Positions 17,152 through 26,173 are shown, numbered from the stretch's first letter. The stretch is DNA of 64,000 nucleotides from Spirosoma validum (GCF_014699035.1 NZ_JACXAA010000011.1:1-64000); one strand, 5' to 3'. Numbers and translations: made by a program. Notes: generated by a model not told the origin, from the letters alone.

Positions 17152-18252
17152 TCATGAACTGACGATATTTGACTCCAACGCCAATTTTTGCTTTTTCGAC
17201 TTGATCCAACGGAGTGCCGGTGATTCTACCCAGAACCACGACATCCAGGCCAAGGGAGCCACTATGAGTACAGACAAGACCATTAACATAATCCCTTGCA
17301 TGTTTGGATAAAAGGAAACGATCGCCTGCTGAACAGGATAGCCATAGATATAGATACCATAGGAGAAATCACCGTGCCTTCCAAAGTCATTCAGTGAACC
17401 TTGTATATAAGCCAGGTAAAATATCAGGTATGGCAACAAAATGTAAGCCAATGAATTGAATAGATCATACTGACGTAAATAGATGAGACTTATACAGCCA
17501 GTAGCCGCAAGTAAAGCCCCATTGCCAGTATAGCTGATACGATCTCTGTATAGAAAAGCGAGAACACCACTCCAGAAAAACAGCAAAAATCGCATCAGGT
17601 CACCTGGCGACATATTGATCGATGGGTAGTAATTATAATAAATAGGTATCTCCTTCAACAATGTAAATACAGATATCCCAATACCAAATAAAGCAAGATT
17701 CAGGAAGCGAAATCGAAGAAGACCCGTTTGATAACAGAAAAGGAGCACTAAATAGAAACTGAACTCATAGACCAATGTCCAAAGAGAGCCATTCACCATC
17801 GGTGTAGTGGGGTTTCTTAGAAATACACCTGGTAAGTGAGACTGTGACTTAAAAAGGAGGCAGTTTTTTAGATACGTATAGGTTTCAGGATCGGAGAAAT
17901 AAGTAGATAATTTGAACGTAGTAAACAAAGGGCCAAGTACGAAAATAGTCAGTAGTACCATGACAACTAACCCCGGAAAGATGCGGGCAACCCGCTTTCT
18001 GAGATAATCAAGAGCCGATGCGCTGCGATAAAGACTCTGACTGATAAGGTACCCACTGATGATAAAGAAGATACCAACCCCAAAGTAACTCAGCGGAAAA
18101 TGGTGACCGCTGAACTGCTCCATAAATTCACTTTCGGTATGAAAACGACCCGATAATTGATACGAATGAGTTATAAGCACAAACACAGAGGCCACTAACC
18201 GGATAACATCAAAATTATTTGTGTGATGCGACGATGAGACAACAGGCTTCAT
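17152..18252 (-). CDS. acyltransferase family 3 (OafA/YrhL-like) membrane protein
   Basis: Integral membrane O-acyltransferase, 366 residues, with about ten hydrophobic helices. The N-terminal NNFDVIRLVASVFVLITHSYQLSG carries the conserved His of the family, and FFIISGYLIS and RVARIFPGLVVMVLL are characteristic blocks. These enzymes transfer acetyl or other acyl groups onto extracellular polysaccharide, LPS or peptidoglycan. There is no fused SGNH domain; the SGNH gene is the convergent neighbour. It is transcribed on its own, with a promoter-like sequence at 18346-18353 just downstream of the terminator of the preceding gene. Confidence 0.88.
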   Translation of the reverse strand: MKPVVSSSHHTNNFDVIRLVASVFVLITHSYQLSGRFHTESEFMEQFSGHHFPLSYFGVGIFFIISGYLISQSLYRSASALDYLRKRVARIFPGLVVMVLLTIFVLGPLFTTFKLSTYFSDPETYTYLKNCLLFKSQSHLPGVFLRNPTTPMVNGSLWTLVYEFSFYLVLLFCYQTGLLRFRFLNLALFGIGISVFTLLKEIPIYYNYYPSINMSPGDLMRFLLFFWSGVLAFLYRDRISYTGNGALLAATGCISLIYLRQYDLFNSLAYILLPYLIFYLAYIQGSLNDFGRHGDFSYGIYIYGYPVQQAIVSFYPNMQGIMLMVLSVLIVAPLAWMSWFWVESPALRWIKSKKQKLALESNIVSS

Positions 18253-18345
18253 ATAGTTGCGGACCTTGTAATTGAGCAGTGTGGTACATACTTTTCATTT
18301 TTGTAACGTTGATCAATTTATGTAGCAGAAAATCTGGCTGTGTCT

Positions 18346-18372
18346 CAAAGGTATGATTTATTATTCATGCAA
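18346..18372 (-). promoter_or_regulatory. putative promoter of the acyltransferase gene
   Basis: The minus strand carries TACCTTTG (18353 to 18346), an exact TAnnTTTG. A GTTG lies about 16 bases upstream as a partial -33 element, and the pair sits right after the terminator of the previous gene. The leader would be about 85 nt. Confidence 0.45.
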
Positions 18373-18400
18373 CACATGTAAATTATACAACTGTACACTA

Positions 18401-18437
18401 TAAAAAATCCTACCAGTCAATGAGATAACTGGTAGGA
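18401..18437 (-). terminator. rho-independent terminator of the PA14/CBM gene
   Basis: TCCTACCAGT (18408-18417) pairs with ACTGGTAGGA (18428-18437), a 10-bp stem with a 10-nt loop. On the minus strand it is followed by TTTTTTA. It sits about 115 bases after the stop of the giant gene. Confidence 0.8.
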
Positions 18438-18554
18438 TCAGGCTATAAGATGTGTTGCTTAACCAAGCACGATTAGTTCTCGAATCTGGATGGATCGAAG
18501 GGCACGTTAAGGTTATAAAGGTTAAGCGTAAGGCATACTTCTCTTGACAAATTA

Positions 18555-21500
18555 TCAATTACCCGGATTATTGACACCGAAATACAACAGGCTCACTGTC
18601 TCCTGTGGAATGACTTCATTCCCATTGCCATAGCCAAGTTGAAAATACTGAATAACGTCTCTCCACTCCGGATTGGCGGCACAGTTAATCGTGTAAGTAT
18701 GGTACTGCCCGTCTTTAATAGGCGTAAACGTAAAGCTTTGGCTGAGTGAATTTTCCAACCCATTTGGGTACCAGGCAGCAAACTGGTTCGGTTTATCTGA
18801 ATTGTAAGGAATCTCGGATTGGCCGTTCCGTCGAAATGTCACCCGAAATTGATTCTCCTGCCCCGTATATTTCATCCGTATATACAGTGTCGAAATAGTC
18901 GATGCTTTCCAGCTCCCAAATGGCGAGCAAATCGAGCTGCGTCGGGCTGTGAGCGGTCCTCCATCCTGGCTTGGGACCAAGGTACAATTCCACCCATCAC
19001 TACTAAATGGCTGCCCCTGATCATAGCCCTTGCCTACATGCCAGTCGTTTCGACCACGAGCTGCGTCGAAACGAAAATCCGGTTTATCGCCATACTTGCG
19101 TGGACGGGAATTAGCCCATACTCTCCCTTCTGTAAATGAAGGTGTTACGTAAAAACCATAATTGTGGTACCAAACATCGTGCGGATCAACTACCAGCCAG
19201 TTGGCAGGCGTTGCATAGGTTGCCTGAAACGCTCCTTCGTAATCAGTATTATTGTATTGGTAGTCGTAGCCCGTAGTACTGGCAAGGGCTAATTTATCCG
19301 TATTGACGAATATATGCAGTCCATTTTGTTCCTGAGAAATCCAGGGCTCAGCGATCATAAAATGCCCACTGGCAAACGCATTTCCGTTCACTTCTGTATT
19401 ATTGGTCGTTGTATAAGGAGCGTTTGTGTAGGGTGCGTTACCCGTATAGTAACGTAGCGTGTTCTTACCGCTCCGCATAAAACAAGGGTATTCCTGAGGT
19501 ACGGTTGGCTCATAAAATTTCTGATCCGTGCGGTTAAACGTAACACGGGTTTTCACATCTATTTCTCTGCCATTCAGAGCGTACCAACGCTCGTTATAAG
19601 CATCCATTAACGTATTATTCGTCGGCCAGTTAATCATCCGGGTCTTTACGTAGATGCGCTGTAGACCATCATTACCCCGAACGAAACCCCAGGTAACTAC
19701 CGGCGCCCCATTGCCATAAATATCACCCACCGTCAGCGGATTCCAGCCAATTTGATTAAAACCAGGCCAGCCGCTTGCGGAGAAATCTTTGGGACCGCTA
19801 TAAATACTAAGTTCGTTTTGTCTACCCCAGTCGGCAAAATTTACCAGCTTCTTTCCAGATGCCTTGTCAATAATCTGGATAGCTCCGCCGTAATTTTTTC
19901 GGACTTCAACTTTTACATACTCATTTTCCAATACAGCCGTCTCGCCAATGGTCTTACCTGACAACACATCGCTGTTATAAGATGGCCAGGAAGCAGGAGT
20001 TGCTGGAATTGGGTAATTATAGGCACCGCCACCTCCCACAGATCCGCAGGTGGGTGAGGTAGTGGTTCTCTGGGTTGAACACCCATTCAAGCTCGCTGTG
20101 ACCGTTACGTCGGTACCCACCGGAACGTTGATCACCTGGCTACCCTGAACCACGCCCGCACTGCTGCTCACCGTGGCCCCCGCCTGAACTGTGAAGCCCA
20201 CCGAATACGTACTGCTGCCATTGCAACCCGACGAGGTCAGAGCTAAGCTCGGTGCTGTACAGGATACACTCGGATACAGCCGACAACTGGGTATGACCTG
20301 ATTGGCCTGACCCGAGTACTCCCAATACAGCTGCATCTGGGCAACATCACTCAAATCCGCATACTCCAGCTTTAGGGTGTATTTCTGACCAGCCGTCAAC
20401 GTGAGGCTCCCCTCCTTCCAGCCAGATCCACGGGCACTCCAGTCATTGATAAGCAGTTGATCATTGACCCACAATCGAACCGCATCGTCGTTGTAGGTTC
20501 TAAAACTGTACGTGCCCGAAACCGGGGCCTCCACCTGACCCGACCAACGTACCGAAAAATTATCCGCATTGAGCGCCCCATCAGCTGGCGAGGCATTGCC
20601 CCAGTTGAAATACACCCGGGCGTCGGTTCGGGTAATCACCGGATTCTGCGAGAGATCGTTAGTGTTGTAATACGTACCGATTAGCCCACTCCCCGTGCCG
20701 CAGCCCGACGATGAGCCGCAGGTGGGTGAGGTAGCGGTTTTCTGAGTCGAGCAGCCATTTAAGCTCGCCGTGACCGTTACGTCGGTACCCACCGGAACGT
20801 TGATCACCTGGCTACCCTGAACCACGCCCGCACTGCTGCTCACCGTGGCCCCCGCCTGAACTGTGAAGCCCACCGAATACGTACTGCTGCCATTGCAACC
20901 CGACGAGGTCAGAGCTAAGCTCGGTGCTGTACAGGATACACTCGGATACAGCCGACAACTGGGTATGACCTGATTGGCCTGACCCGAGTACTCCCAATAC
21001 AGCTGCATCTGGGCAACATCACTCAAATCCGCATACTCCAGCTTTAGGGTGTATTTCTGACCAGCCGTCAACGTGAGGCTCCCCTCCTTCCAGCCAGACC
21101 CACGGGCACTCCAGTCATTGATAAGCAGTTGATCATTGACCCACAATCGAACCGCATCGTCGTTGTAAGTTCTAAAACTGTACGTGCCCGAAACCGGGGC
21201 CTCCACCTGACCCGACCAACGTACCGAAAAATTATCCGCATTGAGCACGCCATCGGCTGGCGAGGCATTGCCCCAGTTGAAATACACCCGGGCGTCGGTT
21301 CGGGTAATCACCGGATTCTGTGAGAGATCGTTAGTGTTGTAATACGTACCGATTAGCCCACTCCCCGTGCCGCAGCCCGACGATGAGCCGCAGGTGGGTG
21401 AGGTAGCGGTTTTCTGGGTTGAACACCCATTCAAGCTCGCCGTGACCGTTACGTCGGTACCCACCGGAACGTTGATCACCTGGTTGCCCTGAACCACGCC

Positions 21501-22601
21501 CGCACTGCTGCTCACCGTAGCCCCTGCCTGAACCGTGAAGCCCACCGAATACGTATTGCTGCCATTGCAACCCGACGAAGTCAGGGCTAAACTCGGTGCT
21601 GCACAGGCAGACTCCTGGCCCTTTATACAGAGTTGATCTAAAACAAAACTCCTTTCAACACCCTGAATACGTAAACTATTCGTACCTGCCCGCAATTGAA
21701 CGGTTACTGCTTTTTCAGCAAAAGGTCCTGCCCAATTGCCATTGTTAGTACCCGCAACGATCTGTAGATTTCCATTAACCACAATCCCTAATTGAGGGGT
21801 TTCGCCACTACTATACCATACCTGCAGAACATACTCCCCAGCAGCAGGTACGTTCGTAACGGTATAATTCATATATTCAGTGCTGTTCCCGAAACGGCCC
21901 ATAAACTGACCTCCCGACGCCAAACTACTGCTTGCTACACTGCGATTACCCGTCCCTTGTTCCGCTTCAATGCACCAATTAAATGTTGACACATCAGCCG
22001 CAACGCGAGCAGATCCCTTAACATAAGTCTCATTTACAGTAATGCAAACGCCCGCTTTTTCAACAAAAAGACTTTGGCTGGTAGCCTGTTCATGGCTTCT
22101 TAATAATCGGAAACATGCCTTGTTATCGGCATTGGCAAAAAAACCCCGAATCGTATAAGTAGCTATGGTTTTGGAAGGATAAACTAGTTCGCCCGTAAGG
22201 TATTCGGTTAGATCACCGCCAGTCTGCTGAAAACTAGTCGGAAGGAGCATTTTAAGCGTATAAGCGTTTGACCCAGACGGAAAAAACATTAGATTGGGCG
22301 AGATCGAAATCAGTTGGGCCGTAACAGTTAGCTCTATCTCTTCGCCAATGGCTACCTGTTCCTTATTGGTGCTGATCTGAAAGTGGATCGGATCGTTGGT
22401 AACACGTTTCGTTTTTGTGATAACCCTACTACTTTTAAATGCAGGATCAGTTTTTTTTAAAAGTCTATAACTCCTCAATCCATCGTCAGGAGAAATACCG
22501 TTAAGTGTGAGCGATAAATTGGCATAGTTGGCCTGAATAAGTGAGAAGATAAGAGTCAATAATAGGAACTGACTAAAATAGTCATGTAAATAATTCTTCA
22601 T
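18555..22601 (-). CDS. giant secreted CBM6/PA14 carbohydrate-binding protein
   Basis: A 1348-residue exported protein; N-terminal signal (LLLTLIFSLIQANYA). Visible order: beta-rich domain (about 50-190); CBM6/35-like module (about 205-330, IEAEQGTGNRSV...MNYTVTNVPAAG); three copies of a ~75-residue Cys-containing linker domain (APSLALTSSGCNGS...), with two PA14 domains (SGLIGTYYNTNDLS...SFRTYNDDAVRLWVND) between the copies; then a ~490-residue C-terminal beta-sandwich region. The C-terminal region resembles the lipoprotein at 27064-28500 (GGAIQ..., GWNPLTVGDIYG). Its GG and D-GR motifs hint at a galactose-mutarotase-like fold, possibly acting on or binding polysaccharide. The linker/PA14 part carries a 672-bp near-identical duplication. 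I see no T9SS sorting domain at the end. Confidence 0.8.
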   Translation of the reverse strand: MKNYLHDYFSQFLLLTLIFSLIQANYANLSLTLNGISPDDGLRSYRLLKKTDPAFKSSRVITKTKRVTNDPIHFQISTNKEQVAIGEEIELTVTAQLISISPNLMFFPSGSNAYTLKMLLPTSFQQTGGDLTEYLTGELVYPSKTIATYTIRGFFANADNKACFRLLRSHEQATSQSLFVEKAGVCITVNETYVKGSARVAADVSTFNWCIEAEQGTGNRSVASSSLASGGQFMGRFGNSTEYMNYTVTNVPAAGEYVLQVWYSSGETPQLGIVVNGNLQIVAGTNNGNWAGPFAEKAVTVQLRAGTNSLRIQGVERSFVLDQLCIKGQESACAAPSLALTSSGCNGSNTYSVGFTVQAGATVSSSAGVVQGNQVINVPVGTDVTVTASLNGCSTQKTATSPTCGSSSGCGTGSGLIGTYYNTNDLSQNPVITRTDARVYFNWGNASPADGVLNADNFSVRWSGQVEAPVSGTYSFRTYNDDAVRLWVNDQLLINDWSARGSGWKEGSLTLTAGQKYTLKLEYADLSDVAQMQLYWEYSGQANQVIPSCRLYPSVSCTAPSLALTSSGCNGSSTYSVGFTVQAGATVSSSAGVVQGSQVINVPVGTDVTVTASLNGCSTQKTATSPTCGSSSGCGTGSGLIGTYYNTNDLSQNPVITRTDARVYFNWGNASPADGALNADNFSVRWSGQVEAPVSGTYSFRTYNDDAVRLWVNDQLLINDWSARGSGWKEGSLTLTAGQKYTLKLEYADLSDVAQMQLYWEYSGQANQVIPSCRLYPSVSCTAPSLALTSSGCNGSSTYSVGFTVQAGATVSSSAGVVQGSQVINVPVGTDVTVTASLNGCSTQRTTTSPTCGSVGGGGAYNYPIPATPASWPSYNSDVLSGKTIGETAVLENEYVKVEVRKNYGGAIQIIDKASGKKLVNFADWGRQNELSIYSGPKDFSASGWPGFNQIGWNPLTVGDIYGNGAPVVTWGFVRGNDGLQRIYVKTRMINWPTNNTLMDAYNERWYALNGREIDVKTRVTFNRTDQKFYEPTVPQEYPCFMRSGKNTLRYYTGNAPYTNAPYTTTNNTEVNGNAFASGHFMIAEPWISQEQNGLHIFVNTDKLALASTTGYDYQYNNTDYEGAFQATYATPANWLVVDPHDVWYHNYGFYVTPSFTEGRVWANSRPRKYGDKPDFRFDAARGRNDWHVGKGYDQGQPFSSDGWNCTLVPSQDGGPLTARRSSICSPFGSWKASTISTLYIRMKYTGQENQFRVTFRRNGQSEIPYNSDKPNQFAAWYPNGLENSLSQSFTFTPIKDGQYHTYTINCAANPEWRDVIQYFQLGYGNGNEVIPQETVSLLYFGVNNPGN
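20043..21607 (-). repeat. 672-bp tandem repeat inside the PA14 gene (2.3 copies)
   Basis: Two nearly identical 672-bp units (about 20043-20714 and 20715-21386) are followed by a more diverged partial copy (21387-21607) covering only the linker domain. 672 is divisible by 3, giving 224-residue protein units of PA14 plus linker. Differences are isolated substitutions, so the duplication is recent or kept similar by recombination. Confidence 0.9.
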
Positions 22602-23041
22602 CCTGTATTGGCTTGTAGAGTGAGTACAATGTTACCTTATACGGGATGTACGAAAATATTTAGTATATAGATTTCCTATTATTCGACATTTTAAATATTT
22701 AAATATGTATTTTTATTTACTTATATAAAAAAAGAATTAACAGCCTCAAAATACGCTAAAAAATATACTTAACAAGAAAGGGAGCTGAAGTGAATTCGCT
22801 TATTTTAGTATATTCGACATTTTATTAGCTATAATTAGAACTGGAATCTTCTTACTCATAAGGATTATAATACGTAGAATAATTCTTTTGTATAACTGAA
22901 TAACTTTAAGCCATTCATATACGCAAACGCGTACTCGAGTTAAGTATCAATTTTATTAATTATATCAATAGTTAGTTATCCAACCATTAATATAACTTAT
23001 TGTCAAACTCCGTTTATTTATTAGGAATACTTTACGTATCA
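22602..23041. other. 440-bp AT-rich intergenic region, no gene seen
   Basis: Very AT-rich, with no open frame of note. It contains the direct repeat TATTCGACATTTTA at 22680-22693 and 22811-22824. It also has an AT box (AAAATATTTAGTATA, 22653-22667) that recurs upstream of the T9SS gene at 45993-46007. It should hold the promoter of the giant PA14 gene, but no canonical box is clear. Confidence 0.5.
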
Positions 23042-23893
23042 CTAATTCTTCTCAGTAGCTGAATCAGGCTTAGTAACGATTATGGTATCCTGGTAATCAT
23101 AAAAATCACCTCGCCCCGCCCAATAGCCATAGTGAATTGGTCCATCTAATGTAAATCCTGTTTTTGTAAGCATATCCAGAATAACATGTTCATCAAAAGC
23201 AATGGCATTTTCGGGCGCTTCATGACTTTCAACCATGGATGAACTCGTGAATGGCAAAAAGATTATACTGGATTTGCCTTCAGCAATAAGTTGGCGGGAT
23301 GTTGGATTAAGCAGAAAAATCGTGAGGTAAACACGGCCGTTTGGTTTAAGTACTCGATACATCTCGCTTAAGTAACGAGCTATATCCTTTTCAAACATGT
23401 GCGTAAAAACCGACGTTAAAAAAATGAAATCAAATGTTTCTGGCGGAAACGGAAAAGTGAGTTCTGAAGACCGAAGCGTAGCCGTAGGATTGTATCTTTT
23501 ATTATAAAGATTCAGGTGTTGAAAATGAAAATTAGGATGTTTATCGGCAATGTGTTCATTGCACCAATCCACGCCATCTTTTACTATTTCGATACCTTCA
23601 TAACGACTGGTGGGGGATAAATAACTGGTCAAAGGAAGCGCCATACGCCCTACTCCACTGCCAATATCCAGTACGTTGTCTGTAGGCTTTAGTTTACCTA
23701 TTTCCTTAAATCGCTGTAAAAATGCGATTCCTTGATTTTTAAAATCGCCACCACCAACAAAATGAAGTCGGGTTGGAGGTGTCATTGAATCGCGTTGACC
23801 TGTGATAATTTCCCACTGATCAATAACTGAAACTGGTATAAGGCTTTTTATGACTTTCTTAACAAAGGAGGGAATTAGTTGTCTGATATTCAT
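23042..23893 (-). CDS. class I SAM-dependent methyltransferase
   Basis: A 283-residue protein with a Rossmann methyltransferase domain from about residue 60. The SAM-binding motif I is NVLDIGSGVGRMALPL, a mid-domain acidic motif is seen in YEGIEIVKDGVDW, and FDFIFLTSVFTHMFEKDI fits the post-motif typical of Methyltransf_11/25 proteins. It belongs to a group often found with sugar or lipid modification genes; the substrate is unknown. Flanks on both sides are strongly AT-rich and the neighbours are unrelated, so it could be an acquired gene (inference). No signal peptide; cytoplasmic. Confidence 0.82.
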   Translation of the reverse strand: MNIRQLIPSFVKKVIKSLIPVSVIDQWEIITGQRDSMTPPTRLHFVGGGDFKNQGIAFLQRFKEIGKLKPTDNVLDIGSGVGRMALPLTSYLSPTSRYEGIEIVKDGVDWCNEHIADKHPNFHFQHLNLYNKRYNPTATLRSSELTFPFPPETFDFIFLTSVFTHMFEKDIARYLSEMYRVLKPNGRVYLTIFLLNPTSRQLIAEGKSSIIFLPFTSSSMVESHEAPENAIAFDEHVILDMLTKTGFTLDGPIHYGYWAGRGDFYDYQDTIIVTKPDSATEKN

Positions 23894-24084
23894 AAAACAT
23901 ATATTGAAAGTTCTTTTTTCTATAGTACCGTTCTACACTTCGATTCACTATTAATAAAAGTTTATTTCCTTGCAATATGAACTATATAAATACATCAACA
24001 TATAAGATCTATCTTTCAAATTTATACTTAACTATCAATGCTTACCGTCTTACTACTCATGTATATTTACGAATTATAGAGTCA

Positions 24085-24113
24085 TAAATGCTCGCGTCAT
24101 ACACGAGCATTTA
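24085..24113. repeat. 10-bp inverted repeat upstream of the 114-residue gene
   Basis: TAAATGCTCG (24085-24094) and CGAGCATTTA (24104-24113) pair around a 9-nt loop, 37 bases before the start of the small plus-strand gene. It has no T run. It could be an operator or a transcript-boundary hairpin. Confidence 0.4.
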
Positions 24114-24150
24114 ATCCGGAAACGAATTGACTTACTAAAGCTAAAGTCTT

Positions 24151-24495
24151 ATGGGGCCACAAGCAAAACAACATCTTCAGCAACTGTTAACCTCAACGCT
24201 ACGTCGGTTGCAGCAAGATGCGAATCATCTCGATCCGGTTGATGAATTGATAGGTCAGTGGAGTGACGCGCTCGGCGAAGGCAATCTGACGCTGGAGAAT
24301 GTTGCCAACGAATTGTTTTCGCTCAAGCAAGCCCTGGCAGAAAAGAAAATGGCCAAAATTGCGGGTTCATTGCATACGCTTAGCAAATTGACGAAGCTGG
24401 CTGCCAACGAATCGTCGGACGTTGGTTTGGTTGGTCAATTGGTGCAGCTAGCTGAGGTTCTGGAAGAGTTATCAACTCGAGTTTCTCAGAAATAA
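24151..24495 (+). CDS. small helical protein of unknown function
   Basis: 114 residues, not recognised. The sequence is Leu, Gln, Glu and Lys rich (HLQQLLTSTLRRLQQDANHLDP, ELFSLKQALAEKKMAKI, LVQLAEVLEELSTRV), with no Cys, signal or membrane segment. It is predicted to be almost entirely alpha-helical with amphipathic repeats and could form a helical bundle or coiled coil. It is closed by a strong bidirectional terminator (24511-24562) shared with the DUF2383 gene, so it is a single-gene unit. Coding status is supported by the terminator position and regular codon use. Confidence 0.6.
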   Translation: MGPQAKQHLQQLLTSTLRRLQQDANHLDPVDELIGQWSDALGEGNLTLENVANELFSLKQALAEKKMAKIAGSLHTLSKLTKLAANESSDVGLVGQLVQLAEVLEELSTRVSQK

Positions 24496-24510
24496 AGAAA
24501 TTTTAAAATT

Positions 24511-24562
24511 GATTTTACAAAAAAAGAGACGGCTACGTAGCCGTCTCTTTTTTTGTAAAATC
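24511..24562. terminator. bidirectional intrinsic terminator (52-bp perfect palindrome)
   Basis: Arms at 24511-24536 and 24537-24562 are perfectly complementary. A GC-rich core (GAGACGGCTAC) is flanked by A7 on one side and T7 on the other, so it works as a rho-independent terminator on both strands. It sits between convergent stops. Confidence 0.92.
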
Positions 24563-24574
24563 ATGCACTGATTG

Positions 24575-25027
24575 TTAAGCTTTTTCCAAAGACTTAATCT
24601 TATCATAAGAGGCTTTCAGATCACTTAATTGTTTCTGTAAGTCTTCCTTGATGTAGGCCGGAATGTGATCTTTGGCGATCGCATCTTCATACGCTTCTAC
24701 AGCTGCACTCTCGCCAAACTCTACGGAGCTTAACACAGAGTCCCGGTCTTTTCCAGTCAGGGCAGACTTAATATCGATCCAGGCCCGATGTAGCTTGCTT
24801 GCCACATCCGTGGATGTTGCGTCCGATACAGCCAGACCATCTATTCTCACAATGTGATCAGCGAGTTGGCTACGGAAATTTTGACTTTGGATAACGTAGT
24901 GCCGAAACAGGTCATCCAAACCAGCGTCTTCATTGTCTTCAATAGCTTTTTCGTACCCTTGAATACGGTCATTATTGATCTTGACCAGATCGTTGAGATC
25001 GTCGACAATTTCTTTATTCGTAATCAT
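24575..25027 (-). CDS. PA2169-family four-helix-bundle protein (DUF2383)
   Basis: 150 residues from the ATG at 25027; an upstream start would add 15 atypical residues. The sequence matches the ferritin-like four-helix family DUF2383: VDDLNDLVKINNDRIQGYEKA, FRHYVIQSQNFRSQLADHI, and SVEFGESAAVEAYEDAIA are recognisable helices with regularly spaced Glu and Tyr. The function of the family is not established; members are linked to stress responses. It is divergent from two ferritin-like genes, and a shared upstream region of 378 bp could coordinate them. Confidence 0.82.
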   Translation of the reverse strand: MITNKEIVDDLNDLVKINNDRIQGYEKAIEDNEDAGLDDLFRHYVIQSQNFRSQLADHIVRIDGLAVSDATSTDVASKLHRAWIDIKSALTGKDRDSVLSSVEFGESAAVEAYEDAIAKDHIPAYIKEDLQKQLSDLKASYDKIKSLEKA

Positions 25028-25405
25028 AACAGTTGCTTTTTCGATAAGTAATGAATCGGAAGTACAACCCACGTATAGAGCGGATTGTTTTCAGGGGAAG
25101 CAGGAAAAAATTAGTGTTGTACACCTACCGCTACTTAAGCAACCTTCATTGACTGGCAGGTGGAGTTGCCCCTTTGTTTATATCCATATATACACATCTG
25201 ATTCAAGTGCTGCCTATTACTTAGCAAATTTATATTTGTTATTATTTCTTTCGTAAACGGTGGAATTTAGGCCGTTTAGTCAATTATTTTTCTTTTCTGA
25301 AGTTTTTTTTCGATTACTTAAAACCAAGCGGCCCTATTAACCGTAGTTATAGCAATTCTCCCGATGAACGGCAGAAAGAAAAACTTCACTAAACTATTTA
25401 TCTCA
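25028..25405. other. 378-bp divergent control region with overlapping -7 boxes
   Basis: Between the DUF2383 gene (minus) and the ferritin-like pair (plus). At 25225-25238 CAAATTTATATTTG reads as TATATTTG on plus and TAAATTTG on minus, two back-to-back TAnnTTTG boxes. Good -33 elements at the right distance are not seen, so the promoter call is tentative. No gene is seen. Confidence 0.35.
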
Positions 25406-26149
25406 ATGGAAAAACTACCCAAAGATCTGGCTGAAATCAGTCAGTCCCTGACGGGAAAAGAATCGGCACGGCTTGGTCGTCGAATCTTTATGCGTTACCT
25501 CGGAGCAACGGCTGCTGCCGGCGTGGCTTTGAGTGCTTGCCAGAATGAAGTGATGGACTCTGCTACACCACGTGGTGCCGCTCGGGCGGGTTACAGAGTA
25601 GTTGACCTTGGTGACCTTGAGACGAATGATACAGCCATTTTGAACTACGCCTACGCGTTGGAACAACTGGAAGCTGCGTTCTATTCTCAGGTAATAATGA
25701 CGCCATACACGGGTATAACGAACAGTGAAATGATCATCTTGAAAGATATCAGAGATCACGAAATCGCTCACCGTGAATTGTTCAAGACAGCTTTGGGTGG
25801 TGCTGCAATCCCAGGATTGACACCCGACTTCACCATGATTGATTTCAAAAGTCGTGCTGCTGTATTAGGTGTTGCTAAAACGTATGAAAACCTTGGTGTG
25901 TCTGCTTATAACGGAGCTGGCAAATTCATCAAGAATGCTGATTACCTGACACTTGCGGGCAAAATTGTATCGGTTGAAGCTCGTCACGCGTCTATCATTG
26001 CTACGTTGATTGATCCAATGTCAGTAGCGTTCGCAGGAGAGCCCGAAGTTTCTAATATGGGCGGTTTAGATAAAGTACGGTCGTTCAGAGAAGTATTGAC
26101 GGCGGCAGCTCCATTTATCTATGAAACCATAAACTTTAACGCTCGATAA
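25406..26149 (+). CDS. ferritin-like domain lipoprotein with Tat-like signal
   Basis: 247 residues from ATG 25406; the frame extends 14 residues further upstream, but MEKLPKDLAEI is the more natural start. A twin-arginine-like leader (GRRIFMRYLGATAAAGVALSAC) ends in a lipobox Cys. The mature part is a Ferritin_2-type (desiccation-related) helical bundle. Metal-ligand candidates are ALEQLEAAFY, DHEIAHRELF (an ExxH) and VEARHASI (a second ExxH). Function in the family is poorly known; di-iron binding is inferred. The next gene, 24 bp downstream, is a paralogue, so they form an operon. Confidence 0.82.
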   Translation: MEKLPKDLAEISQSLTGKESARLGRRIFMRYLGATAAAGVALSACQNEVMDSATPRGAARAGYRVVDLGDLETNDTAILNYAYALEQLEAAFYSQVIMTPYTGITNSEMIILKDIRDHEIAHRELFKTALGGAAIPGLTPDFTMIDFKSRAAVLGVAKTYENLGVSAYNGAGKFIKNADYLTLAGKIVSVEARHASIIATLIDPMSVAFAGEPEVSNMGGLDKVRSFREVLTAAAPFIYETINFNAR

Positions 26150-26173
26150 GCTAGCCCCTAATCTCCTATAGCC

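Larger units (their letters stand above)
18253..18554 (-). other. 302-bp intergenic region with terminator and promoter
   Basis: Reading on the minus strand, it holds the terminator of the giant PA14 gene (18401-18437) and then a -7 promoter box for the acyltransferase (18346-18353). A 65-codon minus-strand frame across it has no coding character. Confidence 0.6.

Noticed and set aside
17096..17311. 71-codon plus-strand frame after the SGNH gene
   Set aside because: Antisense to the acyltransferase 3' end; no coding evidence.
18361..18558. 65-codon minus-strand frame after the giant PA14 gene
   Set aside because: It contains the terminator hairpin of that gene and shows no coding character.
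20043..21607. Possible CRISPR or mobile element from the repeat pattern
   Set aside because: The repeats are 672 bp, in frame and inside one reading frame, and encode PA14 domains; there are no spacers or transposase.
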